DNA of 10,423 bases, taken from an uncultured Chloroflexota bacterium. Lineage in GTDB: Bacteria; Chloroflexota; Dehalococcoidia; Dehalococcoidales; RBG-16-60-22. The stretch spans positions 1 through 10,423 of the forward strand of contig CAIWTG010000245.1 in assembly GCA_903915565.1 (NCBI GenBank), in the 5' to 3' direction. The notes beneath the pieces were generated by a model. That model saw only the letters and a list, made by a program, of their open reading frames with translations. It had not been told where the DNA came from and made no database searches. Positions 1 through 5,619 of the stretch are shown here, piece by piece (the stretch's first letter is position 1; every line of letters begins with the position of its first letter). The translations under genes were made by a program, and so were the position numbers.

Positions 1-276
1 TACATCAATCAACTTACGCTAAAAACTGCTTTAACCGCTCACTTCAATAATTTTGTCTAACTCTAGATTTTCTTTGCCGTTACACTACATAAAAAAAACC
101 GGCTCGGTAATTAAATTTTAACATGAGAGCCATTAGTTACTATCTTTATATTTTTTAGATCCTCCGCTAATAATATAGCTTAGTTTTGGCAGAGTTTAGC
201 ATGAATAAAAAAATATGTCAAACATAATAGTCAAAAATTAACAATAATATAAAATTTCTGATAAGATTCAGGTCAG
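1..276. other. AT-rich stretch without a recognisable gene
   Basis: This stretch is strikingly A+T-rich compared with the coding DNA to its right. Both strands are broken by frequent stops, and I find no ORF with a ribosome-binding site and no tRNA-like fold. The only structure I can point to is a terminator-like hairpin with a T-run on the minus strand near 91-131. It probably represents the downstream end of the minus-strand pyrF/DUF951 transcription unit plus spacer before whatever lies left of the window. Confidence 0.6.
91..131 (-). terminator. Possible intrinsic terminator after the DUF951 gene
   Basis: Read on the minus strand, GGCTC (131-127) can pair with GAGCC (105-101) across a 21-nt AT-rich loop. 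It is followed by GG and an uninterrupted run of eight T (98-91). The stem is only 5 bp and the loop is large, so it is weak. It does sit about 145 nt downstream of the DUF951 stop in the right orientation, with a proper U-tract. Confidence 0.4.
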
Positions 277-471
277 TTAACCCTCATTCTTCCTTATAAA
301 ATTCTTCATTTTATGCTCAAAAACGCCCCTCGCCAGCAGGATACGGTGTTCGCACTTAAGGCACTTTAGCCCGATATCCGCCCCCAGCCGCACCACCTGC
401 CATTCATAGCCGCCGCAGGGATGCACTTTTTTTAGTCTGACAACGTCGCCGAGGTTTATTTCTATAACCAT
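277..471 (-). CDS. DUF951 family small zinc-ribbon-like protein
   Basis: This 64-aa protein matches the DUF951 (YyzM-like) pattern as I remember it: an N-terminal beta segment (IEINLGDVVRLKK), then HPCGG at residues 17-21, W24, the run RLGADIGLKCLKCEH (28-42) and a basic C-terminal tail. C19, C37 and C40, probably with a nearby His, could bind a metal ion. Family members are short, cytoplasmic and of unknown function, so length is normal and the gene looks complete. It starts 25 nt after the pyrF stop on the same strand and is probably co-transcribed with it. The upstream GGAAAAG is only a modest ribosome-binding site. Family assignment is fairly secure; the function is not known. Confidence 0.85.
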   Translation of the reverse strand: MVIEINLGDVVRLKKVHPCGGYEWQVVRLGADIGLKCLKCEHRILLARGVFEHKMKNFIRKNEG

Positions 472-496
472 TTTGCTTTTCCGTGTGGATACTTAA

Positions 497-1300
497 TTAT
501 CTCCAAAAGGCGTTAATACGGTCGCGGAGTTCGCGGGCGGCTTTAGCCGCCGCATCGGCGAAGTCTTTGCCCCGCGAAGCAAATATTATCTGCCGCGATG
601 AATTGATAACGGTCCGCCGTCTTCCTTTATCCGTTCCATATTTAACTACCTGCTCCAGCTCGCCGCCCTGCGCTCCCACGCCGGGAATTAGCAGTAAAAT
701 CTCCGGGTATCTTTGTCTGATTAACTTTAGCTCCTCGGGATAGGTTGCCCCCACTACCAGCCCCAGGTTGCCGTGCTTATTCCATTCATTCACTTTTTCC
801 GCCACGACTTCATAAAGCAACTTTTTGTCTTCACCGACGGGCAGTGACTGGAAATCGGCAGCCCCCGGGTTGGATGTGCGGCAGAGGATAAAGACACCGC
901 GGTCGCGCCGCTCGATAAACGGCTCCAGTGAATCGTAGCCTAAGTAAGGGCTGGCGGTGATGGCGTCCGCATTAAAGCGGTCGAAAAGACTGCGGGCATA
1001 GGCTTTAGCCGTGTTGCCAATATCACCGCGCTTGGCATCTATAATTGTTGGAATTTCTTTGGGGACATAACTAATTGTTTCATGTAATGCTTCTACAGCT
1101 TCATGTCCCATTGCCTCATAAAAAGCGATGTTAGGTTTATAAGCGCAGACAAAATCGGCTGTGGCGTCAATGATGGCTTTGTTAAATTCAAAGACCCCGA
1201 TTTTCTCCGGCATCAGGGCGGGGTCGGGGTCTAGTCCAACGCATAAGAGGCTGCGGTTCTTTAGCGATATTTTTGCCAGTTTTTCTGTAAAATTCATCAT
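497..1300 (-). CDS. pyrF: Orotidine-5'-phosphate decarboxylase, subfamily 2
   Basis: This is the last enzyme of de novo pyrimidine synthesis, decarboxylating OMP to UMP in the cytoplasm. The 267-aa length and motif spacing fit the longer subfamily 2 rather than the roughly 240-aa E. coli type. Visible signatures are CVGLDPDP (20-27), YKPN (54-57), the catalytic IIDAKRGDIGNTA (86-98), ITASPYLGYDSLEPF (114-128), TSNPGA (142-147) and the phosphate-binding loop LIPGVGAQGG (204-213). The ORF begins ATG-ATG. GGAG at 1307-1304 lies 3 nt before the first ATG and 6 nt before the second, so if translation is Shine-Dalgarno driven the second Met (1297) is the better start. A TATGAT box at 1318-1313 suggests a local promoter. 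The SWIM gene is 59 bp upstream and the DUF951 gene 25 bp downstream on the same strand. No other pyrimidine gene is present in the window. Confidence 0.96.
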   Translation of the reverse strand: MMNFTEKLAKISLKNRSLLCVGLDPDPALMPEKIGVFEFNKAIIDATADFVCAYKPNIAFYEAMGHEAVEALHETISYVPKEIPTIIDAKRGDIGNTAKAYARSLFDRFNADAITASPYLGYDSLEPFIERRDRGVFILCRTSNPGAADFQSLPVGEDKKLLYEVVAEKVNEWNKHGNLGLVVGATYPEELKLIRQRYPEILLLIPGVGAQGGELEQVVKYGTDKGRRRTVINSSRQIIFASRGKDFADAAAKAARELRDRINAFWR

Positions 1301-1312
1301 TCTCTCCAGGCT

Positions 1313-1318
1313 ATCATA
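1313..1318 (-). promoter_or_regulatory. Candidate -10 box (TATGAT) for pyrF
   Basis: TATGAT matches the sigma-70 -10 consensus at five of six positions and lies 12 nt before the first pyrF ATG. A start about 7 nt downstream would fall at or inside the GGAG, giving a leader of only about 6 nt. I see no good -35 element (TGTAAA at 18 bp is poor), so pyrF may instead be read from the SWIM gene promoter. Confidence 0.35.
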
Positions 1319-1359
1319 AATCGAGTTTGATAACCCTTTACAGATATATTACTGAATAC

Positions 1360-1632
1360 TTATTCTTTTAAACCGGCGGCATCCAGCTGCGCCGAGCGCA
1401 CTTCTGGCGGCAGCATTTTCTCCAGGATTTTTTCCATGGCCATCGTGTGGGCGCATAGTCCCCACTTTGAGTAGAATTCGCAGGTGCAGTGCCACTTGCC
1501 GCCTTTAAAGTTAACATCATAGTCGCCGCTGCCGCCGCGAAATTTCACAGAAAGCTCTTGGAAGGTAACTCTGTCTGTTTCTTGGGCATAACGTTGCGCT
1601 TTTTCAATTTTACCTATCATACTTGACTGCAT
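1360..1632 (-). CDS. Small SWIM zinc-finger protein
   Basis: The 90-aa product carries a complete SWIM motif, CxC-x8-CxH (C49, C51, C60, H62), within WHCTCEFYSKWGLCAH. A short beta region (residues 23-47, including VTFQELSVKFRGGSGDYDVNF) comes before it and a helix after it. SWIM fingers are known from SWI2/SNF2 ATPases, MuDR transposases and recombination-related proteins, where they bind DNA or proteins. Here the finger stands almost alone, so it could be a regulator or an adaptor; no specific function can be given. The start is well supported: AAGGAGG (1647-1641) lies 8 nt before the ATG. It reads toward pyrF (59-bp gap). Its upstream leader contains a hairpin/T-tract and a possible 16-codon ORF. 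Confidence 0.8.
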   Translation of the reverse strand: MQSSMIGKIEKAQRYAQETDRVTFQELSVKFRGGSGDYDVNFKGGKWHCTCEFYSKWGLCAHTMAMEKILEKMLPPEVRSAQLDAAGLKE

Positions 1633-1648
1633 TAACGTTACCTCCTTA

Positions 1649-1681
1649 AAATCAAAAACACTGGCTCTTGCCGAGTCCAGT
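1649..1681 (-). terminator. Terminator- or attenuator-like hairpin in the SWIM gene leader
   Basis: On the minus strand ACTGG-A-CTC (1681-1673) pairs with GAG-CCAGT (1667-1660) around the loop GGCAA, an 8-bp stem with one bulged A. It is followed by G, TTTTT, GA and TTTT. This has the form of an intrinsic terminator, but it lies between the predicted promoter (1762-1790) and the SWIM ribosome-binding site (1641-1647). It may attenuate SWIM/pyrF transcription, or end a very short upstream transcript. An alternative antiterminator pairing is not obvious to me. Confidence 0.45.
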
Positions 1682-1684
1682 GCT

Positions 1685-1735
1685 TTAATAACACGCCACG
1701 GTAACTTTCTTTTTTGTTTGGCGGAAATAGCTCAT
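1685..1735 (-). CDS. Possible 16-aa leader peptide ORF upstream of the SWIM gene
   Basis: A short ORF, MSYFRQTKKKVTVACY then TAA, begins 9 nt after a GAGGG sequence, a plausible ribosome-binding site. Its stop codon ends three bases before the hairpin at 1681-1660. The order (promoter, short ORF, hairpin with T-tract, main gene) is what translation-coupled attenuators look like. The peptide has no run of one regulatory amino acid, only KKK. An ORF this short is easily chance, so confidence is low. Confidence 0.22.
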   Translation of the reverse strand: MSYFRQTKKKVTVACY

Positions 1736-1761
1736 AGATTTAAACCCTCTAAAGCTTTTAA

Positions 1762-1790
1762 ATTCTACTCTCCTTTTTTTTAAAAGTCCA
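1762..1790 (-). promoter_or_regulatory. Candidate sigma-70 promoter for the SWIM leader
   Basis: On the minus strand TGGACT (1790-1785) is separated by exactly 17 bp from TAGAAT (1767-1762), matching the consensus at 4/6 and 5/6. Initiation near 1755 would give a leader of about 120 nt before the SWIM gene. Its -35 hexamer is only 5 bp from the -35 hexamer of the divergent PFK promoter, so two polymerases could not easily bind both at once. Confidence 0.45.
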
Positions 1791-1795
1791 GTTTT

Positions 1796-1824
1796 TTGAC
1801 AGCAGCCATTACTGCCCTTATAAT
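1796..1824 (+). promoter_or_regulatory. Consensus sigma-70 promoter for the phosphofructokinase gene
   Basis: TTGACA (1796-1801), a 17-bp spacer and TATAAT (1819-1824) form a perfect consensus promoter. Only 9 nt separate the -10 box from the ATG at 1834. Initiation at the usual distance would fall at about 1831-1834, so the mRNA should be leaderless or carry 1-3 nt of leader. In agreement, the sequence before the ATG is pyrimidine-rich with no Shine-Dalgarno motif. Confidence 0.85.
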
Positions 1825-1833
1825 TTCTTTTAG

Positions 1834-2955
1834 ATGACTATGAAAAAGAGTCGTATTGGTGTGCTTACTGGCGGCGGTGACTGCGCAGGTTTGAATCCCG
1901 CCCTTAAATGGGTGGTTAAAACCGCCACTGACGAACGCCTGGTAAAAGAGCGGAGCACACATTATGAAGTCCTCGGTATCCGCGACGGCTGGGAGGGACT
2001 CTTTAATGTTAATCCGTCCCGATGGCAGACCGACCCCAGCATAACCCTGCTGGATTCAGATATTGTCAGGACGTGGGACCGTTATGGCGGCACCATGCTC
2101 GGCACTTCTCGCTTTAGCCCCTTCGACCCCAAGAACGACGTCTCGAAAAAAGTCATCTCAAACATCAAAAAAATAGGTCTGGAAGCCATTATCGTCATTG
2201 GCGGGGATGGCACGCTAGCAACCGCTGAACGTTTTTCAACACAAGGAATTCCCATTGTCGGCATTCCCAAAACGATAGATAAAGATTTGCCCGAAACCGA
2301 TTACACACTTGGCTTCGAGACTGCCCTCAATGTCATCGTAGAAGAAGTAGACCGTTTGCGGACAACTGCGGGCTCGCACCAGAGAATTTTTATCGTCGAG
2401 ACCATGGGCCGGAACGCCGGCTGGCTGGCTCTGGAGGGAGGAGAAGCGTGCGGCGCCTACATCATCTTGATACCGGAATGGGACTTCTCCTTTGACCGCG
2501 TTAATAAGTTAATACGGGAAGGGAAAAAAGCCGGCAACCGGTATGAAATTATCATTGTCGCCGAAGGCGCCAAACCTATTGGCGGACGGCAAATCGTTAA
2601 AAGGGAAGGCATGGATAGCTTCGGCCGTAAAGCCCTCGGCGGCATCGGCGAAGTTGTCGCTAGAGAAATTGAGGAGTCCACCGGCGTTGAAACCCGCAGC
2701 GTGGAGCTTAGCCATCTGCAGCGCGGCGGTGCCCCCTGCGCTTATGACCGGCGGATGGGACGCTACTTCGGTATTGCCGCCGTCGACCTTATCGTTAATG
2801 AGCACTACGGCAATATGGTCTGCTTTAAAAACGGAAAAATCGCCTGCGTTCCCCTGGCTAATATCTGTAACAAACTAAACCTGGTTGACCCCAAAACCCA
2901 GTATGATACCGATAGATATAACGGACGCCGCACCATTCTATACAGTGGCAAATAA
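1834..2955 (+). CDS. 6-phosphofructokinase, ATP- or PPi-dependent
   Basis: A cytoplasmic PFKA-superfamily enzyme of 373 aa that phosphorylates fructose 6-phosphate to fructose 1,6-bisphosphate. Motifs in order are LTGGGDCAGLN (11-21), GGTMLGTSR (85-93), IGGDGTLAT (122-130), the catalytic PKTIDKD (145-151, with the active-site Asp pair as in TIDND enzymes), VETMGRNAGWLAL (188-200) and ELSHLQRGG (291-299). In E. coli numbering, position 104 is Gly (ATP-like) while position 124 is Lys (typical of PPi enzymes). This mixed signature occurs in both ATP- and PPi-dependent members, so the phosphoryl donor is open. It is longer than the 320-aa bacterial ATP type. The start is fixed by the promoter: a TATAAT box ends 9 nt upstream and there is no ribosome-binding site. 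It is followed after 23 nt by an aldolase-family gene, a coherent glycolytic or gluconeogenic pair. Confidence 0.93.
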   Translation: MTMKKSRIGVLTGGGDCAGLNPALKWVVKTATDERLVKERSTHYEVLGIRDGWEGLFNVNPSRWQTDPSITLLDSDIVRTWDRYGGTMLGTSRFSPFDPKNDVSKKVISNIKKIGLEAIIVIGGDGTLATAERFSTQGIPIVGIPKTIDKDLPETDYTLGFETALNVIVEEVDRLRTTAGSHQRIFIVETMGRNAGWLALEGGEACGAYIILIPEWDFSFDRVNKLIREGKKAGNRYEIIIVAEGAKPIGGRQIVKREGMDSFGRKALGGIGEVVAREIEESTGVETRSVELSHLQRGGAPCAYDRRMGRYFGIAAVDLIVNEHYGNMVCFKNGKIACVPLANICNKLNLVDPKTQYDTDRYNGRRTILYSGK

Positions 2956-2978
2956 AGACTCGGAGAATATTTAACATC

Positions 2979-4223
2979 ATGTCGAATAACGATGATATCA
3001 GTGCGCTGATAAAAGAAGCCGTCTTTCAACCCGAACCATTAGTTCAGATGGCAAAATTCCGGGCTATCAAATTAGATGCTACCGTAAATGGTATTTATAC
3101 CGCGAGCATCCAGGGTCTTTATGAAGCCGCCGGCCGCGGTGAGTTCACCGGCATTACTGTGCCGGCTATCAATATCCGTATGCTCACCTATGATGTCGCC
3201 CGGGCGGTATTCCGCGCGGCTATGAAAGATAACGTCGGCGCTTTTATCTTCGAGATTGCCCGCTCCGAAATCGGCTACACAAAACAGAGCCCGATGGAAT
3301 ATACCGCCTGCGTCCTGGCTGCGGCTATGAAAGAAGGATACCAGGGGCCCGTCTTTATCCAGGGCGACCATTACCAGGTCAAGCAATCTGCCTATGAGAA
3401 AAATCCCGAAGCAGAGATTAACGAGATTAAAAAACTCATCAAAGACTCGATAGATGCCGGTTTTTACAATATCGATATTGATGCTTCCACTCTGGTGGAT
3501 ATTTCTAAAACCGACTTAACCGAACAGCAGGCGAAAAACTCACAGGTCACGGCGGATCTGACCAGCTATATACGCAGTGTCGACCGGTTTGTTTCTGTCG
3601 GTGGGGAAATCGGCGAAATCGGCAAAGGCAACAGCACGGTAGAAGACCTGCGGGCTTTTATGAACGGCTATCTTAAACAACTCCCCAAAAGCACTAAAGG
3701 CATTTCAAAAATAAGCGTGCAGACCGGCACGACGCATGGCGGCGTTGTCCTGCCGGACGGCTCTATCGCCAAGGTAAAAATCGCTTTCGATACTCTTAAA
3801 GAACTGTCTAATATTGCCCGGAAGGAATATGGGTTGGGTGGAGCGGTACAACACGGCGCATCCACCCTGCCGGACGAAGCCTTTGATAACTTCCCCAAAA
3901 TGGATACCATTGAGGTCCACCTGGCCACCGGTTTTCAGAACATCGTTTACGACAGCCCCCGTTTCCCCAAAGACCTGCTGACGCAGATGTACGGCTATCT
4001 GGACACCAAATGCATTGGGGAGAGAAAAACCAGTGAAACGGATGAGCAGTTCCACTACAACACCCGTAAGAAAGCTTTGGGGGAATTTAAAAAAGAAATG
4101 TGGAACCTGCCGGAGGCTGACCTCCAGGGAATCATGGAGGAGTTAGAAGAACGCTTTTCGTTGATTTTCCATAAGCTTAACGCTGTAAATACCAAAGATT
4201 TAATTAAAAAATATATTAAGTAA
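2979..4223 (+). CDS. Class II fructose-bisphosphate aldolase family protein
   Basis: This 414-aa protein has the landmarks of the zinc-dependent class II aldolases: GDHYQVK (129-135; D130 and H131 in the place of the catalytic Asp and first zinc His), IDIDAS (165-170), GGEIGEIG (208-215), TGTTHGG (249-255, second His H253) and VQHGAST (290-296, third His H292). Next comes EVHLATGFQN (312-321), where E. coli-type enzymes have the NIDTD strand. It is longer than usual (about 285-360 aa) because of a C-terminal helical extension from about 345. The enzyme should cleave or form fructose 1,6-bisphosphate, and its place 23 nt after the PFK gene supports this. A related ketose-bisphosphate substrate cannot be excluded. 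GGAG at 2962-2965 lies 13 nt from the ATG, rather far, so translation may depend on read-through from the PFK gene. Confidence 0.85.
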   Translation: MSNNDDISALIKEAVFQPEPLVQMAKFRAIKLDATVNGIYTASIQGLYEAAGRGEFTGITVPAINIRMLTYDVARAVFRAAMKDNVGAFIFEIARSEIGYTKQSPMEYTACVLAAAMKEGYQGPVFIQGDHYQVKQSAYEKNPEAEINEIKKLIKDSIDAGFYNIDIDASTLVDISKTDLTEQQAKNSQVTADLTSYIRSVDRFVSVGGEIGEIGKGNSTVEDLRAFMNGYLKQLPKSTKGISKISVQTGTTHGGVVLPDGSIAKVKIAFDTLKELSNIARKEYGLGGAVQHGASTLPDEAFDNFPKMDTIEVHLATGFQNIVYDSPRFPKDLLTQMYGYLDTKCIGERKTSETDEQFHYNTRKKALGEFKKEMWNLPEADLQGIMEELEERFSLIFHKLNAVNTKDLIKKYIK

Positions 4224-4247
4224 CTCCCCCACCCCCATAAAAAGATT

Positions 4248-4283
4248 TAAGGCTGGACTCTCCTCGCGAGATATCCAGCCTTA
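4248..4283. terminator. Strong hairpin between convergent genes, probably a bidirectional terminator
   Basis: TAAGGCTGGA (4248-4257) and TCCAGCCTTA (4274-4283) are perfect 10-bp inverted arms around a 16-nt loop that itself contains a partial TCTC/GAGA pairing. It sits 25 bp after the aldolase stop and 30 bp after the stop of the convergent DUF5679 gene. On the minus strand it is followed by ATCTTTTTAT, a good U-tract. On the plus strand the following TCAATCTTAAAATT is poorer, so it serves the minus-strand gene best. Confidence 0.8.
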
Positions 4284-4313
4284 TCAATCTTAAAATTCCG
4301 GTCAATATCGACG

Positions 4314-4454
4314 TTATTTAGCGCCGATTTTGAACATTTTGGTGCCGCAGGACGGGCATGTTCCCTGGGTAGCCGGTTTGCCATTCTTCATTTTTATTGT
4401 CTTGGGATTGGTGATTTCTTTCTTGGCTCGGCACTTGACGCAATATGCCTGCAT
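4314..4454 (-). CDS. DUF5679 small zinc-ribbon protein
   Basis: A complete 46-aa gene, easily missed because of its size. The product begins MQAYCVKCRAKKEI and contains two CxxC pairs, C5/C8 and C33/C36 (CPSCG), around a basic middle (TIKMKNGKPATQGT), so it should fold as a single zinc ribbon. It closely resembles, from memory, the DUF5679 family, whose function is unknown and which I associate with Chloroflexota and other anaerobes. The start is firm: GGAAGGAGG lies 4 nt before the ATG, with a promoter (4486-4514) upstream. A strong hairpin follows the stop, so it is probably a one-gene transcript. It could be a nucleic-acid-binding or ribosome-associated protein, but that is a guess. Confidence 0.88.
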   Translation of the reverse strand: MQAYCVKCRAKKEITNPKTIKMKNGKPATQGTCPSCGTKMFKIGAK

Positions 4455-4485
4455 GATTCCTCCTTCCTTGAAACTGTTAATATAA

Positions 4486-4514
4486 ACAATAGACTATCAT
4501 TCTGCCTCTGTCAA
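4486..4514 (-). promoter_or_regulatory. Candidate promoter for the DUF5679 gene
   Basis: On the minus strand a perfect TTGACA (4514-4509) is followed after 17 bp by TATTGT (4491-4486), a 4/6 match to the -10 consensus. Initiation near 4479 would leave a leader of about 25 nt containing the strong AAGGAGG ribosome-binding site. Confidence 0.55.
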
Positions 4515-4611
4515 GTCAAATTACGTTCAAATGAGAGTATTTTAGTCATATTTAGGGTTGAAATCATTTGCATAGTTGAAGTGTATATTTAATACAACGT
4601 ACCGCCGCCTC

Positions 4612-4641
4612 TTTAGATACCAATCTCCACTATGTTATACT
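4612..4641 (+). promoter_or_regulatory. Candidate extended -10 promoter for argC
   Basis: TGTTATACT (4633-4641) is an extended -10 element: TG, one base, then TATACT with a 5/6 match. TTTAGA (4612-4617) stands 18 bp upstream as a 4/6 -35. Initiation near 4648 gives a leader of about 24 nt with a weak TAAGG (4654-4658) before the ATG at 4672. A small inverted repeat, TGTAT-N5-ATACA (4582-4596), lies just upstream and could be an operator, but it does not match the ARG box I know. Confidence 0.5.
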
Positions 4642-4671
4642 TTTAATTGTAATTAAGGTAAACAAAACATT

Positions 4672-5619
4672 ATGAAAAAGACGGTTTTTGTTGATGGTCA
4701 GCATGGCACGGTCGGACTGAAAATTCGCGAGCGTTTAATCGGCCGCACGGATATTGAGCTACTGGAAATTCCTGAAGCCAAGCGTAAAGACCCCGATGCC
4801 AAGAAAAAGCTGCTTAACGAAGCGGACATCGTTTTTCTTTGCCTGCCGGACGACGCTGCCCGGGAATCTGTGAGTCTAATCAACAACGATTCCGTCTGCG
4901 TCATTGACGGGTCAACGGCACACCGCATTACCGCGGGATGGGTCTACGGCTTGCCCGAACTCAAGAAAGACCATCGCGCACTTATCAAGAAGTCTAAACG
5001 CATCACCGTACCCGGCTGCCACGCTACCGGCTTTATCCTGATGCTTTATCCGTTAGTGATACAGGGTATCGTCAGTTCGGACTATCCGGTTACCTGCCAT
5101 GCCGTAGCGGGCTATAGCGGCGGCGGGAAACCTTTAATCGCTGAATATGAGCAGAAAGACGTTCCCGACTATATTAAGAATCCCCGCCCCTACGCGCTGG
5201 ACCTGAATCATAAACATGTGCCGGAAATGACCAAAATCGTTGGACTGGCGCGCCCGGTACTTTTCGCCCCGACGGTTGTCAGCGTTTATAACGGAGAAAT
5301 TGTGTCCATTCCGCTGGTACCAGCATTTCTTAAAAAACCCCTAGGCGCCGCCGCTATCAGAAAATTCCTGGCAGAATATTACGCCGGAGAAAAGTTTATT
5401 ACAGTGATGCCCTACCCGGCGGACAAATACTTGAAAAACAGCCGTTTGACTTTCACCGACTGCAACGGCACGAACAACCTGGAAATATTTGTTTTCGGTA
5501 ACGATGATAGAGTTTTACTCTCCGCCCGTTATGATAATCTGGGTAAAGGGGCTTCCGGAGCAGCCGTACAAAACATGAATATTGTGCTTGGTGTTAACGA
5601 AACAACAGGATTGATATGA
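4672..5619 (+). CDS. argC: N-acetyl-gamma-glutamyl-phosphate reductase, type 2
   Basis: This enzyme reduces N-acetylglutamyl phosphate to N-acetylglutamate semialdehyde with NADPH, the third step of arginine synthesis. The 315-aa length and the sequence fit the short type 2 family rather than the ~340-aa type 1. Visible features are the nucleotide-binding DGQHGTVG (8-15), VFLCLPDDAA (54-63), the catalytic Cys C116 in VPGCHATGF (113-121), GYSGGGK (147-153) and the NHKHVPE segment (179-185). The next gene overlaps it by 4 bp (ATGA). No other arg gene is in the window, so the pathway genes are scattered or argC is separated from its cluster. Within the same dehydrogenase superfamily, Asd is an alternative, but the type 2 motifs favour ArgC. 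Confidence 0.92.
   Translation: MKKTVFVDGQHGTVGLKIRERLIGRTDIELLEIPEAKRKDPDAKKKLLNEADIVFLCLPDDAARESVSLINNDSVCVIDGSTAHRITAGWVYGLPELKKDHRALIKKSKRITVPGCHATGFILMLYPLVIQGIVSSDYPVTCHAVAGYSGGGKPLIAEYEQKDVPDYIKNPRPYALDLNHKHVPEMTKIVGLARPVLFAPTVVSVYNGEIVSIPLVPAFLKKPLGAAAIRKFLAEYYAGEKFITVMPYPADKYLKNSRLTFTDCNGTNNLEIFVFGNDDRVLLSARYDNLGKGASGAAVQNMNIVLGVNETTGLI

Noticed and set aside
201..227. Eight-codon ATG ORF in the AT-rich left edge
   Set aside because: It has no ribosome-binding site and is no longer than expected by chance in such AT-rich sequence.
1738..1780. GGAGAGTAGA on the minus strand, resembling the start of a tetrahydrofolate riboswitch
   Set aside because: The downstream conserved parts and the closing CCGCTCC-type strand are absent, and the gene behind it is a SWIM protein rather than a folate gene. 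The short match looks accidental.
1660..4260. CTGGACTC shared by the hairpins at 1660-1681 and 4248-4283, considered as a dispersed repeat
   Set aside because: Only eight bases are shared and the rest of the two hairpins differ. Chance similarity between two GC-rich stems is the simpler explanation.
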